Shown: positions 17,294 through 26,950, numbered from the stretch's first letter. The stretch: DNA of 64,000 nucleotides from Butyrivibrio fibrisolvens (GCF_037113525.1 NZ_CP146963.1:620001-684000), one strand, 5' to 3'. Numbers and translations: made by a program. Notes: generated from the sequence alone by a model not told the origin.

Positions 17294-19351
17294 TCAGTGA
17301 AGTTTGAACTTAGCTACAACACCAGCCAGGTTCTTGGCAATTACAGACTGCTTACTGGACATATCTGAAACATTTCCAACAACATCTGAAACGGTATTAA
17401 CTGTATCAGTTATCTCAGATGATCTTGTAGCTGTATCCTGAGTAGATTCTGTGATGTTCTGGATAGCAGAGCTTACTTCGCCCATAGCACCATGGATGGT
17501 TCCGACCATTTCAGCAATGGAGGTGGATGTCTGACCGAAGGATTCAGCATCCTGGCCATATTGCTGAGCTACATTTACAAATTTATCATAGTCTGGTGTT
17601 ACAGTATCCTTGAGGAAAGTCAGAAGCTCATTTGTAGCGCCCAACAGGTTGGAGAATGCATCCTGAACACCGTTAACTGTTTCCTGAATCTGACCAACAG
17701 CAGCTCCTGTATCGCCAGCTAGCTTGTTGATCTCTGTTGCAACAACTGCAAATCCCTTACCATGTTCTCCTGCACGGGCAGCTTCGATAGAAGCGTTAAG
17801 TGAAAGGAGATTGATCTGATCTGCAATTTCTGCGATGGAATCTGCAAGGGATCCGATCTGCTGAACTACATCTGCCTGAGAGTTTGCGGATTCTATATCT
17901 GATTCACGTTCCTGAGCAATCTGGATCGCGTTGTCATATGCTACCTTTGAACTATCTTCAATATCCTTAGCTCTCTTCTTAATATCTTCAGCAAGAGCCT
18001 TGGACTCATCAGCCTGACTGGAAAGGAGCTGAACAGATGCGTTAACTTCTTCTACAGAAGCATTAACCTGTTCAGTAGCTGCTGATGCGCTCATCATTGC
18101 ATCATTAACACCGGTCATGTTGGACTGAATTGTCTGGAATTCGTTAGTGAGCTGTGATGCCATGCTTTCAAGGGTTGAGCTTGCTTCATCAATTTTTTCA
18201 GATTCGTTTGATACCTGAGTGATGACACCTTTATTATTTTCATACATCAAGTTGAGGGAATCTGACATCTGGCCGAGTTCGTCTCCGCTCTTAATACGCA
18301 TCTTATCAATTGTGAAGTCACCATTTGCCAGCTTACCTGCAAATGTTTTAACGTTTCCAACACTCTTGGCAATTGAGTTAACCAGAAGAAGGATAACAAG
18401 CGCACATACTACTACTGATACTGCACAGATAGTCATGAGAAGGTTACGTATTTCTATCTTGGTTGCATCAAGCTCTGTCTGTGCAAGCGTGAGGATAAGT
18501 TTCCACTCTACTTCCGGTATAGTATCGTAGAAGTATATATATTGACCCTTATCTGTCTCAAATCCACCAACACCCCTATCGCCTGAAAATACCGGGCCGG
18601 CAACAACTGCCATTGTAGGATCATCAGCTATATTAAGAGAAGAAGATGCTTTTGATGTGTCGATATCATACAGATATGTTCCTGTTGAGCTAAGGAGGAT
18701 AGGATCAGATGTTTCCCCAAGGGACATAGTAGATACCATATCCTGAATGGAACTGAGGATAGTGTCTACTGTAATACAACCAATACATTCACCCGCATTA
18801 TTAAATATAGGAGCTGAACATGTTGCCATAATAGTTCCGCTGGTTTCATCATAGTATGGATCTGTTATGGTAGCATCTAAGGATGTCATGCTGACAGCAT
18901 TGGTATAATATTCCTGAGAAAAATAATCATAGTCTGCATTAGAATATTCATCGGTATATACTATCGTGCTTCCATCCCTGTACCAATAAGGTCCCGCATA
19001 TTCCTGATTTTGGTATACGCCTCTAGCAAACCAGATTCCTGCACCTGAGATAACATCATTACCTGCAATAACGTCGGAAAAGATTTTTTCATAACTATCA
19101 AGATCTGTATATGAATAGCTAGTTCCAACGTTATTGGAAAGAACTTCTGCCGTGCAGCGAAGGGTTTCCAAGGTGACATTAACGGAATTTGAATTAGCTT
19201 CCAGTGTCTGAAATGCCTTATCGGTTGTTAGTGACTGAAATGCTTCAGAGAATTTCGTTACGCTTATATATGTTATTAGTATGAGAGCAATGGAAACGAT
19301 TGGAAGAATACCGAGAAGCATTTTCATTCTAAGACTCATTTTTTTCAGCAT
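17294..19351 (-). CDS. Methyl-accepting chemotaxis protein with dCache sensor
   Basis: A 685-residue transmembrane chemoreceptor. A first membrane helix lies at about 11-33. An extracytoplasmic dCache-type domain follows to about 300 (GAGIWFARGVYQNQEY, ITDPYYDETSGTIM, SAPIFNNAGECIGCIT). A second helix lies at about 303-325, then HAMP and a long signalling coiled coil. The kinase-control hairpin is conserved (LNASIEAARAGEHGKGFAVV). dCache domains usually bind small molecules such as amino acids or carboxylates; the ligand here is unknown. AAGGAG precedes the start. A sigma-28-like promoter lies upstream (19419-19445). No C-terminal CheR-binding pentapeptide is present. Confidence 0.93.
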   Translation of the reverse strand: MLKKMSLRMKMLLGILPIVSIALILITYISVTKFSEAFQSLTTDKAFQTLEANSNSVNVTLETLRCTAEVLSNNVGTSYSYTDLDSYEKIFSDVIAGNDVISGAGIWFARGVYQNQEYAGPYWYRDGSTIVYTDEYSNADYDYFSQEYYTNAVSMTSLDATITDPYYDETSGTIMATCSAPIFNNAGECIGCITVDTILSSIQDMVSTMSLGETSDPILLSSTGTYLYDIDTSKASSSLNIADDPTMAVVAGPVFSGDRGVGGFETDKGQYIYFYDTIPEVEWKLILTLAQTELDATKIEIRNLLMTICAVSVVVCALVILLLVNSIAKSVGNVKTFAGKLANGDFTIDKMRIKSGDELGQMSDSLNLMYENNKGVITQVSNESEKIDEASSTLESMASQLTNEFQTIQSNMTGVNDAMMSASAATEQVNASVEEVNASVQLLSSQADESKALAEDIKKRAKDIEDSSKVAYDNAIQIAQERESDIESANSQADVVQQIGSLADSIAEIADQINLLSLNASIEAARAGEHGKGFAVVATEINKLAGDTGAAVGQIQETVNGVQDAFSNLLGATNELLTFLKDTVTPDYDKFVNVAQQYGQDAESFGQTSTSIAEMVGTIHGAMGEVSSAIQNITESTQDTATRSSEITDTVNTVSDVVGNVSDMSSKQSVIAKNLAGVVAKFKLH

Positions 19352-19418
19352 ACATACTCCTTTTTGCTCATCCCTGTGAGCGTGATAATGATTTTGAAAA
19401 AAAACTCAGCCATATATT

Positions 19419-19445
19419 GTATCGGATAATTCATTAAAATAATTA
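19419..19445 (-). promoter_or_regulatory. Sigma-28 (SigD)-like promoter of dCache chemoreceptor
   Basis: On the minus strand, TAAT, 15 bases, then TCCGATAC. This resembles the motility promoter consensus TAAA-N14/15-GCCGATAA but is the weakest of the four candidates in the window. Confidence 0.5.
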
Positions 19446-19462
19446 AGTATTTCCTTAGATAT

Positions 19463-19488
19463 TAAGAAATGTTTGTAAAAGCCGATAA
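19463..19488 (+). promoter_or_regulatory. Sigma-28 (SigD)-like promoter of second chemoreceptor
   Basis: TAAG (19463-19466), 14 bases, then a perfect GCCGATAA (19481-19488), 70 bases before the chemoreceptor ribosome binding site. The two chemoreceptor promoters are back to back and their -35 regions are about 20 bases apart. Confidence 0.75.
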
Positions 19489-19565
19489 AGATTGTGTATG
19501 GATTCTTTAGCTCTACATTTTTCTTTGTTTTTCAAGCGTTTAGTATATAACGTTGGAGGTTTACT

Positions 19566-21287
19566 ATGAATTTCAAAAGTATTGTTACAGCTGATAAGGG
19601 TAAGCTTAAGAATCAGTCTGTATCCAAAAAAGTATCGGGAATTTTTAGAAGTGCAGGTGTGAGATTTGCTTTGGTAATTACATTTATGGTAGTTACAGCG
19701 ATCTCTTCTCTTTGGGGAGTTTACTCGATTTATTCAAGAGACCTCAAAGCAGATAATATTCAGGGTGAGATTCGAATTGATATACAGGCACTTTCCAAGC
19801 ACTTTCTATGGGCCTTGTCGGCGACCACAGAGGAAGTAAGAGCTTCTGAGCTTGAGAAGATATCAGAAGCATTCGATGATTTTAATGGATATAAAGAAAG
19901 CTTATCCAATGTATATGATAACGATGCAATGATAAGCCAGTTTTATGAGCATCTTGCTGTTGTAGAGTCCAATGGTAAAACTCTGGAGAATATGTTCTCT
20001 GACGGTTCTTCTACTAACGAAGATATCTTTGAATATTTTGATGGAACCCTTTATCCATCTATCAACGATGTTGCTTCGGATCTTAAGGTTGTTGCACAAG
20101 AAATTGCAGAACATGGTCAGGCTGTTTTTACACGAACTCTGGTAATAACAGGTGTAGCAGCAGCGATGTCTCTTCTTATAATTCTTACAACAGTAATCTA
20201 TATTGTTAATTCAGGGCATAATCTTGCAAATAGTATTGTTGAACCTGTTACTGAAGTCAGAAATGCTGCTAGTGATATGTCTAATGGTAAACTTGATATT
20301 AAGATCGATTACAGAGCGGAAGATGAACTTGGCATACTTGCTCATGATCTGAGAAAATCGACAAGATATACTGCTTCAATAGTTAAGGATATCAGTGAAT
20401 CGCTTGATAGGATGGCATCGGGAGACTTCACAAAAGGTACAGAACATCCTGAGCTTTATATTGGTGATTATAAAGCGATCATGGATGCACTTGATGATAT
20501 TTCTGACAGATTGTCAACAACTCTTTCACAAGTAAGAGAATCATCATCACAGGTATCTTCAGGTGCTCAGAATATGTCTGAAGGAGCGAGTGCTCTTGCT
20601 GAAGGTGCTACAGACCAGGCAGCTGCGATCCAGCAGCTTACAGCTTCAGTCTCGACTGTTACTGAACAGACCAGAAATGTTGCAGATGCCGCCAAGCAGT
20701 CCAATGAGATGGCTCAGAAGGTTAAGGAGGATGTTGATACATCAGCACGTAAGATGCATCTTGTTACAGATGCTATGACCAGGATAACAGAAGCTTCTAA
20801 AGAAATTGAGCTTGTTACCAATTCTATAGAAGCTATTGCTAAGCAGACACAGCTCCTTGCACTTAATGCTTCGATCGAAGCAGCACGTGCGGGTGATGCA
20901 GGTAAGGGATTTGCAGTCGTTGCCGGCGAGATAAGCCAGCTTGCCAACCAGTCATCTGAAGCTGCCAAGAATACACATCAGCTTATAAGTGATACCATGG
21001 ATGAGATTTCTAATGGTAATGAAGTTGTTGATGAAACAAAGGCCGCACTTGAAATGGTTGTAGAATCTGTAAATCAGGTTTCTGAGATGATGACAACATC
21101 TGGAAATATGGCAAAGGATCAGGTTGTTAGCATGGAACAGATCACAGATGGTATCGAACAGATATCTAATGTTGTAACTAGTAATTCCGCTACAGCTGAG
21201 GAATCAAGCGCAGTATCTCAGCAGCTGTCAGAGGAGTCCAATATGCTTAATGACCTTATCGATAAGTTCAAAGTTAAGCAGGGGTGA
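19566..21287 (+). CDS. Methyl-accepting chemotaxis protein with four-helix-bundle sensor
   Basis: A 573-residue chemoreceptor. It has a basic cytoplasmic N-terminus (about 30 residues), a membrane helix (FALVITFMVVTAISSLWGVY), a helical extracytoplasmic domain of about 130 residues of the 4HB type, a second membrane helix near 190-212, HAMP, and a signalling domain with the conserved tip LLALNASIEAARAGDAGKGFAVVAG. The domain ends at KVKQG without a CheR-binding tail. GGAGG lies 8 bases before the ATG. It is divergent from the other receptor and probably part of the same sigma-28 regulon. The ligand is unknown. Confidence 0.93.
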   Translation: MNFKSIVTADKGKLKNQSVSKKVSGIFRSAGVRFALVITFMVVTAISSLWGVYSIYSRDLKADNIQGEIRIDIQALSKHFLWALSATTEEVRASELEKISEAFDDFNGYKESLSNVYDNDAMISQFYEHLAVVESNGKTLENMFSDGSSTNEDIFEYFDGTLYPSINDVASDLKVVAQEIAEHGQAVFTRTLVITGVAAAMSLLIILTTVIYIVNSGHNLANSIVEPVTEVRNAASDMSNGKLDIKIDYRAEDELGILAHDLRKSTRYTASIVKDISESLDRMASGDFTKGTEHPELYIGDYKAIMDALDDISDRLSTTLSQVRESSSQVSSGAQNMSEGASALAEGATDQAAAIQQLTASVSTVTEQTRNVADAAKQSNEMAQKVKEDVDTSARKMHLVTDAMTRITEASKEIELVTNSIEAIAKQTQLLALNASIEAARAGDAGKGFAVVAGEISQLANQSSEAAKNTHQLISDTMDEISNGNEVVDETKAALEMVVESVNQVSEMMTTSGNMAKDQVVSMEQITDGIEQISNVVTSNSATAEESSAVSQQLSEESNMLNDLIDKFKVKQG

Positions 21288-21300
21288 GGCGAGATGGGCC

Positions 21301-21560
21301 GGGCCTATGGCTGGTAAAATCATAAGCCTCATGTGAAAAAAATATAGGGCTTTCTAAGTGTCTTATCCGATTTCGTGAACACGCAGTACTACATCTCCTA
21401 AGACACTAAGAAAGCCCTATATTTTTAACCTTATGTCACGACCTCATGGGAGTGACTAATGGTTCGATATTGGTGGAGCTTGTGACACCAATTCGGAGTT
21501 TGAAAATGTTTCATTTTCAAACCTTAAAAATCGGCTTATGATTTTACCAGTCATAGGCCC
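21301..21560. repeat. Nested inverted-repeat element between chemoreceptor and AAA+ ATPase genes
   Basis: The outer arms are 28 bp (21301-21328 and 21533-21560) with one mismatch, beginning GGGCCTATG. An inner pair of 28-bp arms (21338-21365 and 21399-21426) also has one mismatch, beginning AAAAATATAGGGCTTTC, with a 33-base centre. The right half, between inner and outer arms, carries an inverted copy of the interspersed repeat seen at 6622-6710. No gene lies inside. The inner hairpin with flanking A/T runs would work as a bidirectional terminator; the outer arms make the whole 260 bases a possible mobile or structured unit. Confidence 0.85.
21434..21523 (-). repeat. Interspersed three-hairpin repeat, copy B
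   Basis: Read on the minus strand it gives a variable hairpin (GTTTGAAAATG/CATTTTCAAAC, 21498-21522), then CGAATTGGTGTC, AGCTCCACCAAT and AACCATTAGTCACTC, then CATGAGGT. This is the same order and nearly the same core as copy A at 6622-6710. Confidence 0.7.
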
Positions 21561-21747
21561 TGGGATATCGCGGCATGAACTTAAATATGGTATTATCAAT
21601 TAAGTATTTGTTTTTGCAGCATTGAAATATAGATCAGCATTTATTGCGAATTTTGTGTGAAGATGAATGGTGGTTTTCAGATGTTAGCATAAAAAGTTAA
21701 AAGAAATTTGTAATATATATCATTTGTATGAAAGAGGAATTTGGGAA

Positions 21748-23079
21748 ATGGATAAGAGGGACAGAGAGAAACTGGATGATGTTCTGAATCAGCTTCAGAA
21801 TACGCAGAGAAATATGCTTGGGGGATTGTATGGGGACTTCTTTGGAAGTGGTAGTACGTCTAATGGTAGTGGGGCTACGGGTAACAGTCCTTTTGGCGGA
21901 GTGCCGGTGACAGGGAATTCTACAGGTAATAGACCTTCAGCTAATGTGCAGGGAGGAAGCGACGTAGATCCGCTTGAAGATGCTAAGAATGCTCTTAATG
22001 AGTTTAATACAAAGGTAAATGAGGCAACTGCTAATGGGGTCAGACCGGCTACTAAAACGGCAGATAATGAAGAAAATGCTGAGCCGAAGGAGCCTGAAGA
22101 AGATCCGATGGAGACTCTTGATAAGCTTGTAGGCCTTGATACTATCAAGGGAGATGTTAAGGAACTTACTAACTTCGTTAAGATACAGAAGACTAGAAAA
22201 GATGCAGGACTTAAGTCTGTGCCGGTTTCTCTTCATCTTGTTTTCACAGGTAATCCTGGTACAGGTAAGACTACAGTTGCTCGTATTATTTCAAAGCTTT
22301 ATAAGAATATTGGTGTATTGTCCAAGGGGCAGCTTGTTGAGACAGACCGTTCTGGACTTGTTGCAGGATATGTAGGTCAGACTGCTATCAAGACTCAGGA
22401 GCTTATCAAGAAGGCTATGGGCGGAGTTCTTTTTATAGATGAGGCATATGCTCTGTCCCAGAAGGATGATGCATTTGGCCAGGAGGCAATAGATACTATC
22501 CTTAAGGCAATGGAAGACCACAGAGATGATCTTGTTGTCATAGTTGCAGGCTATACAGAGCCTATGGAGAAATTTATTAACTCTAATCCGGGTCTTAAGA
22601 GCCGTTTTAATAAATATATCGAGTTCCCTGATTATACGATTGATGAGCTCATGGAAATATTTGATATGAACTGCAAGAAATATGACTATGTTATAGAGGA
22701 TGAGACCAAGCAGCATGTCAAAGAGCTTATAACACAGAGAAAGCTTGCATCAAACGGAAACTTTGCAAATGCCCGTGAGATAAGAAATCTGTTTGAAGAG
22801 ATCATTACTAATCAGGCTTCAAGAATAGCAGGAATCGAAGATCTTAAGCCTGAAGATATGATGAAGATAACAAATGAGGATCTGTTCGACAAGGCGCCTG
22901 TAGATGAAGATAAGCATGATTCTAAAGCAGATGTCAAGCCAGGTGACGAGAAAAAAGCTGCTGATAATAAGTCAGACGTTCAGGAGAAAACTGATGATAA
23001 GTCGGATGATCCTGAAAAGGCTGATAATAAGATGGATGATCAGGAAAAAGATGAAGTTAAGACAGATGACCAGGAATAA
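21748..23079 (+). CDS. AAA+ ATPase, CbbX/SpoVK-like
   Basis: A 443-residue protein. The N-terminal 100 residues are low-complexity Gly/Ser/Asn-rich with a basic start. A CbbX/SpoVK-type AAA+ module follows from about 125: LDKLVGLDTIKGDVKEL, Walker A GNPGTGKTTVAR near 168, Walker B VLFIDEAYAL near 228, and the arginine-finger region NPGLKSRFNKYIEF. The C-terminal 70 residues are highly charged and repetitive, with units like KSDDPEKADNK and KMDDQEKDE. Family members remodel protein complexes (CbbX activates Rubisco; others serve sporulation or type VII secretion). The client here is unknown. A metallophosphoesterase gene follows closely. Confidence 0.82.
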   Translation: MDKRDREKLDDVLNQLQNTQRNMLGGLYGDFFGSGSTSNGSGATGNSPFGGVPVTGNSTGNRPSANVQGGSDVDPLEDAKNALNEFNTKVNEATANGVRPATKTADNEENAEPKEPEEDPMETLDKLVGLDTIKGDVKELTNFVKIQKTRKDAGLKSVPVSLHLVFTGNPGTGKTTVARIISKLYKNIGVLSKGQLVETDRSGLVAGYVGQTAIKTQELIKKAMGGVLFIDEAYALSQKDDAFGQEAIDTILKAMEDHRDDLVVIVAGYTEPMEKFINSNPGLKSRFNKYIEFPDYTIDELMEIFDMNCKKYDYVIEDETKQHVKELITQRKLASNGNFANAREIRNLFEEIITNQASRIAGIEDLKPEDMMKITNEDLFDKAPVDEDKHDSKADVKPGDEKKAADNKSDVQEKTDDKSDDPEKADNKMDDQEKDEVKTDDQE

Positions 23080-23119
23080 TAAGGTGATATTTGCCTGAGA
23101 TGGCTTGGGAGATATGCCC

Positions 23120-24199
23120 ATGTGGCTTTTGATTTTCGGAATAACTATCCTTGTATGCGTAATAGGTATTATATATCTGATAAATGCTATAAGCAGATTT
23201 GGATTTATAAGTAAGATGCAGAAAAAGTGGCAAAGAAAACTTCTTTCTGCTTTGATCATTGCACTTTTCTTTACAGGATCAACGTTTTTGCTTGGTCTTG
23301 TAAATGCTATGGCAATTTTGCTATATGTCCTTTTATTCTTTATTCTGTCAGGGATAATTGTTTATATCATTCAAAAGGTATCCGGGCGAAAGTCTGATAT
23401 TTATTTGCAGGGATGGATCGCGATAGCTGTTTCCATAATACATCTGTCATGTGCCTATTATTTGTGCCATGTTGTTACAAGGACTGATTATGATCTTAAA
23501 AGTGATAAAGAAGTAAGTGGCATTCACATAGCTCTTATAGCTGACTCTCACCTTGGAACTACCTTTGACGGTGAAGGATTTGCAAGGGAACTTTCCAAAA
23601 TAGAAGCAGCCGGTCCTGATCTTTTAATTATTGCAGGCGATTTTGTTGATAATGATTCTAATAAAAAAGATATGGTTAGAGCGTGCGAAGCGCTTGGAAA
23701 TCTTGACCTGAGATACGGAGTCTATTTTGTTTATGGCAACCATGATAAGCATACTTTTAATGGAAGAGATTTTAGCGCTCAGGAATTAGAGGATGAGCTT
23801 ATTAAGAATAATGTATATGTACTTGAAGATGAGATCGTAAATATAGATAATCTCTGCATTGCAGGAAGAAAAGATTACGCAACGTCGCAAAGAGAAGATA
23901 TATTAGAGCTTTTAAAAGATGCAGATGAAAGCAAATATATTATCGTAATAGATCATGAGCCTACAGACTATGAAAATGAATGCATGAGTACGGCGGATCT
24001 TGTGGTCTCAGGACATACGCACGGAGGTCAGCTTCTTCTTATAAAGTATTTGGGCGAAATCCTTGGAGTGAATGATCAGACGTACGGATATAAGAGGATA
24101 AACAGTACAGATTTCATAGTTACTTCCGGAATATCTGACTGGGCTCTGGATTTTAAAACCGGAGTGAGATCTGAGTATGTGATGATAAATGTTAACTGA
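23120..24199 (+). CDS. Membrane-anchored metallophosphoesterase (YkuE/YaeI-like)
   Basis: A 359-residue protein with three to four N-terminal membrane helices (about 1-120) and a calcineurin-like phosphoesterase domain. Metal-binding motifs in order: IALIADSHLG, IIAGDFVDND, YFVYGNHDKH, VIDHEP and VSGHTHGGQ. Related proteins cleave phosphodiester bonds in lipids or nucleotides at the membrane; the substrate here is unknown. The start is uncertain among TTG 23105, ATG 23114 and ATG 23120; I took 23120 because GGGAGA lies 7 bases before it. It follows the AAA+ gene by 40 bases, so they are probably co-transcribed. Confidence 0.85.
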   Translation: MWLLIFGITILVCVIGIIYLINAISRFGFISKMQKKWQRKLLSALIIALFFTGSTFLLGLVNAMAILLYVLLFFILSGIIVYIIQKVSGRKSDIYLQGWIAIAVSIIHLSCAYYLCHVVTRTDYDLKSDKEVSGIHIALIADSHLGTTFDGEGFARELSKIEAAGPDLLIIAGDFVDNDSNKKDMVRACEALGNLDLRYGVYFVYGNHDKHTFNGRDFSAQELEDELIKNNVYVLEDEIVNIDNLCIAGRKDYATSQREDILELLKDADESKYIIVIDHEPTDYENECMSTADLVVSGHTHGGQLLLIKYLGEILGVNDQTYGYKRINSTDFIVTSGISDWALDFKTGVRSEYVMINVN

Positions 24200-24253
24200 C
24201 AAAAATTTTAAAAATTGAATAAACATAACGTATAAGCGAATGTATGTTATCGC

Positions 24254-24310
24254 AAAAAAATAGTTAATCGGTGCATTATGCACTAATAATGTACGATTAA
24301 CTATTTTTTA
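24254..24310 (+). terminator. Terminator after the metallophosphoesterase gene
   Basis: AGTTAATCG pairs with CGATTAACT around a GTGCATTA..TAATGTA inner stem. T-runs occur after it on the plus strand, and A-runs before it. Confidence 0.75.
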
Positions 24311-24532
24311 TTTTTATACAAAAACATATAGAAACTGGTTGAACAAGATTAAAAAACTCGAAGTAATAGTTCACAATATTTCATAAAAATTAGACGAAAA
24401 AATAGAAAAAACGTTGGTAAAAGTCAGTGACAAAAGTATATAAATAGTGGCTTTTGTTCAAATACATAAAAATATTTGTGCAAAACAGCAGAAAATAAGA
24501 TAAAAACAATGAAATGTTGTCTATGTTCTTGA
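24311..24532. other. AT-rich region upstream of pflB promoter
   Basis: About 220 bases of very AT-rich sequence with no coding frame or recognisable RNA. This is where redox or anaerobic control sites of pflB might lie, but I could not identify a clear operator. Confidence 0.4.
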
Positions 24533-24561
24533 TTGACATACAAATATCAATCATGTAAAAT
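24533..24561 (+). promoter_or_regulatory. Sigma-A promoter of pflB
   Basis: A perfect TTGACA (24533-24538), a 17-base spacer, then TAAAAT (24556-24561), 81 bases before the start codon. It is near-consensus, in keeping with strong expression. Confidence 0.8.
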
Positions 24562-24641
24562 CACAGCGTTGGTTAAAAATATAACAAATAATTCAGCGCA
24601 TGGAGTTATCCATGCATGACGGCACTAGAAGGAGTACCTTT

Positions 24642-26906
24642 ATGCGAGAAGAATGGAGAAGTTTCAAAGGAACACACTGGATTGGAGATATCAATGTACG
24701 TGACTTCATCCAGAACAACTACACCCAGTATGATGGCGACGAGTCTTTCCTTGCAGGACCGACTCAGGCTACAGATACATTATGGGGCAAGCTTCAGGAG
24801 CTTCAGAAGAAAGAACGTGAGAACGGTGGCGTTCTTGAGTGTGAGACAGAAGTAGTTTCTGGTCTTACAGCTTATGGCCCTGGCTACATCGATGAGCAGA
24901 CTAAGGATCTCGAGCAGATCGTAGGTCTTCAGACAGACAAGCCTCTTAAGAGAGCATTCATGCCATTCGGTGGAATCAAGATGGCAGAGGAAGCAGCTTC
25001 AACATATGGTTTCGAAGTTAATCCTAAATTCCACAAAATCTTTACAGAGTATCACAAGACTCACAACCAGGCAGTATTTGATGCTTACACACCTGAGATG
25101 AGACTTGCTCGTCACAGCCACATCGTAACAGGTCTTCCTGATACATATGGTCGTGGACGTATCGTAGGCGACTACAGAAGAGTTGCTCTTTACGGTGTTG
25201 ATCACCTCATCGCTAAGAAGCAGGAAGATTATAACAACTGCGGCGATGGCACAATGCTTGATCACATCATTCGTCAGAGAGAAGAGATCTCAGAGCAGAT
25301 TCGTGCACTTAAGGGCATGAAGGCTATGGCTGAGAGCTATGGCTATGATATTTCACAGCCTGCTAAGAACGCTAAGGAAGCTGTTCAGTGGTTATACTTC
25401 GGCTACCTTGCTGCTATCAAGACACAGAACGGTGCTGCTATGTCAGTTGGCCGTGTATCTACATTCCTTGATATCTATATCAACCGTGATATCGAAGAGG
25501 GAACACTTACAGAGGAACAGGCACAGGAACTTATCGATCACTTCACAATGAAGCTTCGTATGGTTAAGTTCGCTCGTATTCCTTCATACAACAACCTCTT
25601 CTCAGGTGACCCAGTATGGGCTACTCTTGAGGTTGGTGGACTTGGCGGAGACGGACGTCACATGGTTACAAAGAATGACTATCGTTTCCTTCATACTCTT
25701 GAGAACATGGGACCTGCTCCAGAGCCGAACCTTACAGTTCTTTACTCTAAGAGACTTCCTGAGACATTCAAGAAGTATGCAGCTCACATTTCAGTTGTAA
25801 CATCTTCTATCCAGTACGAGAACGATGATGTTATGCGTCCAATCTGGGGCGATGATTACTCAATCTGCTGCTGCGTATCAGCTACACAGACAGGTAAGGA
25901 AATGCAGTTCTTCGGAGCTCGTGCTAACCTTGCTAAGGCTCTTCTGTACGCTATCAACGGCGGTGTTGATGAGAAGTTCACAGATAAGAACGGTAAGCAC
26001 ATGCAGGTAGGTCCTGCTTATGCACCTATCACATCTGAGTACCTTGACTTCGACGAAGTTATGGCTAAATATGACAAGATGCTTGACTGGCTTGCAGGTC
26101 TTTATGTAAATATCCTTAACCTCATCCAGTACATGCACGATAAGTACTACTATGAAGCAGCTGAGATGGCTCTTATCGATACAGATGTACGTCGTACATT
26201 TGCTACAGGTATTGCTGGTTTCTCACACGTTATCGATTCACTTTCAGCTATCAAGTATGCTAAGGTTAAGACAATCCGTGATGAGAACGGTCTTGTTATC
26301 GACTACAAGGTAGAAGGCGACTTCCCTAAGTATGGTAACGATGATGACAGAGCAGACCAGATCGGTGTAGATCTTCTTAAGTCATTCATGACAAAGATCA
26401 GAAAGCACCACACATATCGTGATTCTGAGCCTACAACTTCTATCCTTACTATCACATCTAACGTTGTTTATGGTAAGGCAACAGGTGCTACACCTGACGG
26501 AAGAGCAGCTTACACATCATTCGCTCCTGGAGCATCACCATCTTACGGTGCTGAGCAGAACGGACTTCTTGCATCTCTTAACTCAGTTGCAAAGGTTCCT
26601 TATGAGTGGTCACTTGACGGTATTTCAAATACTCAGACAATGAACCCTGCTTCTCTTGGACATGATGATGAGGAAAGAGCTAACAAGCTTGTTGGTGTTC
26701 TTGATGGATACTTCGAGCAGGGTGCTCACCACCTCAACGTTAACGTATTCGGTAAGGATAAGCTCATCGACGCTATGGAGCATCCTGAAAAGCCTGAGTA
26801 CGCTAACTTCACAATTCGTGTATCAGGTTATGCTGTTAAGTTCATCAACCTTACTAAGGAGCAGCAGCTTGACGTTATCGCACGTACATGCCACGAATCA
26901 CTCTAA
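24642..26906 (+). CDS. pflB: Formate C-acetyltransferase (pyruvate formate-lyase)
   Basis: A 754-residue glycyl-radical enzyme converting pyruvate and CoA to acetyl-CoA and formate, the main anaerobic route to acetyl-CoA in fermenters. Seen: GRIVGDYRRVALYGVDHLI, the active-site cysteines in SICCCVSATQTG near 408, GATPDGRAAYTSFAPGASPS, and the glycyl-radical loop RVSGYAVKF near 727. The ATG at 24642 follows AGAAGGAG; an earlier in-frame ATG at 24600 lacks such a site. Codon choice is strongly biased toward a small set, as in highly expressed genes. A terminator-like hairpin separates it from pflA. Confidence 0.97.
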   Translation: MREEWRSFKGTHWIGDINVRDFIQNNYTQYDGDESFLAGPTQATDTLWGKLQELQKKERENGGVLECETEVVSGLTAYGPGYIDEQTKDLEQIVGLQTDKPLKRAFMPFGGIKMAEEAASTYGFEVNPKFHKIFTEYHKTHNQAVFDAYTPEMRLARHSHIVTGLPDTYGRGRIVGDYRRVALYGVDHLIAKKQEDYNNCGDGTMLDHIIRQREEISEQIRALKGMKAMAESYGYDISQPAKNAKEAVQWLYFGYLAAIKTQNGAAMSVGRVSTFLDIYINRDIEEGTLTEEQAQELIDHFTMKLRMVKFARIPSYNNLFSGDPVWATLEVGGLGGDGRHMVTKNDYRFLHTLENMGPAPEPNLTVLYSKRLPETFKKYAAHISVVTSSIQYENDDVMRPIWGDDYSICCCVSATQTGKEMQFFGARANLAKALLYAINGGVDEKFTDKNGKHMQVGPAYAPITSEYLDFDEVMAKYDKMLDWLAGLYVNILNLIQYMHDKYYYEAAEMALIDTDVRRTFATGIAGFSHVIDSLSAIKYAKVKTIRDENGLVIDYKVEGDFPKYGNDDDRADQIGVDLLKSFMTKIRKHHTYRDSEPTTSILTITSNVVYGKATGATPDGRAAYTSFAPGASPSYGAEQNGLLASLNSVAKVPYEWSLDGISNTQTMNPASLGHDDEERANKLVGVLDGYFEQGAHHLNVNVFGKDKLIDAMEHPEKPEYANFTIRVSGYAVKFINLTKEQQLDVIARTCHESL

Positions 26907-26950
26907 TTTGTCGTTTTGAATTGACATATTAAGAGCGTAAAGCTTATATT

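Noticed and set aside
24311..24532. Rex operator upstream of pflB
   Set aside because: TTCACAATATTTCATA is not a palindrome of the TTGTTAA-N4-TTAACAA type.
25600..26920. Alternative-frame ORFs inside pflB
   Set aside because: They result from the strong codon bias of a highly expressed gene and have no similarity or start signals of their own.
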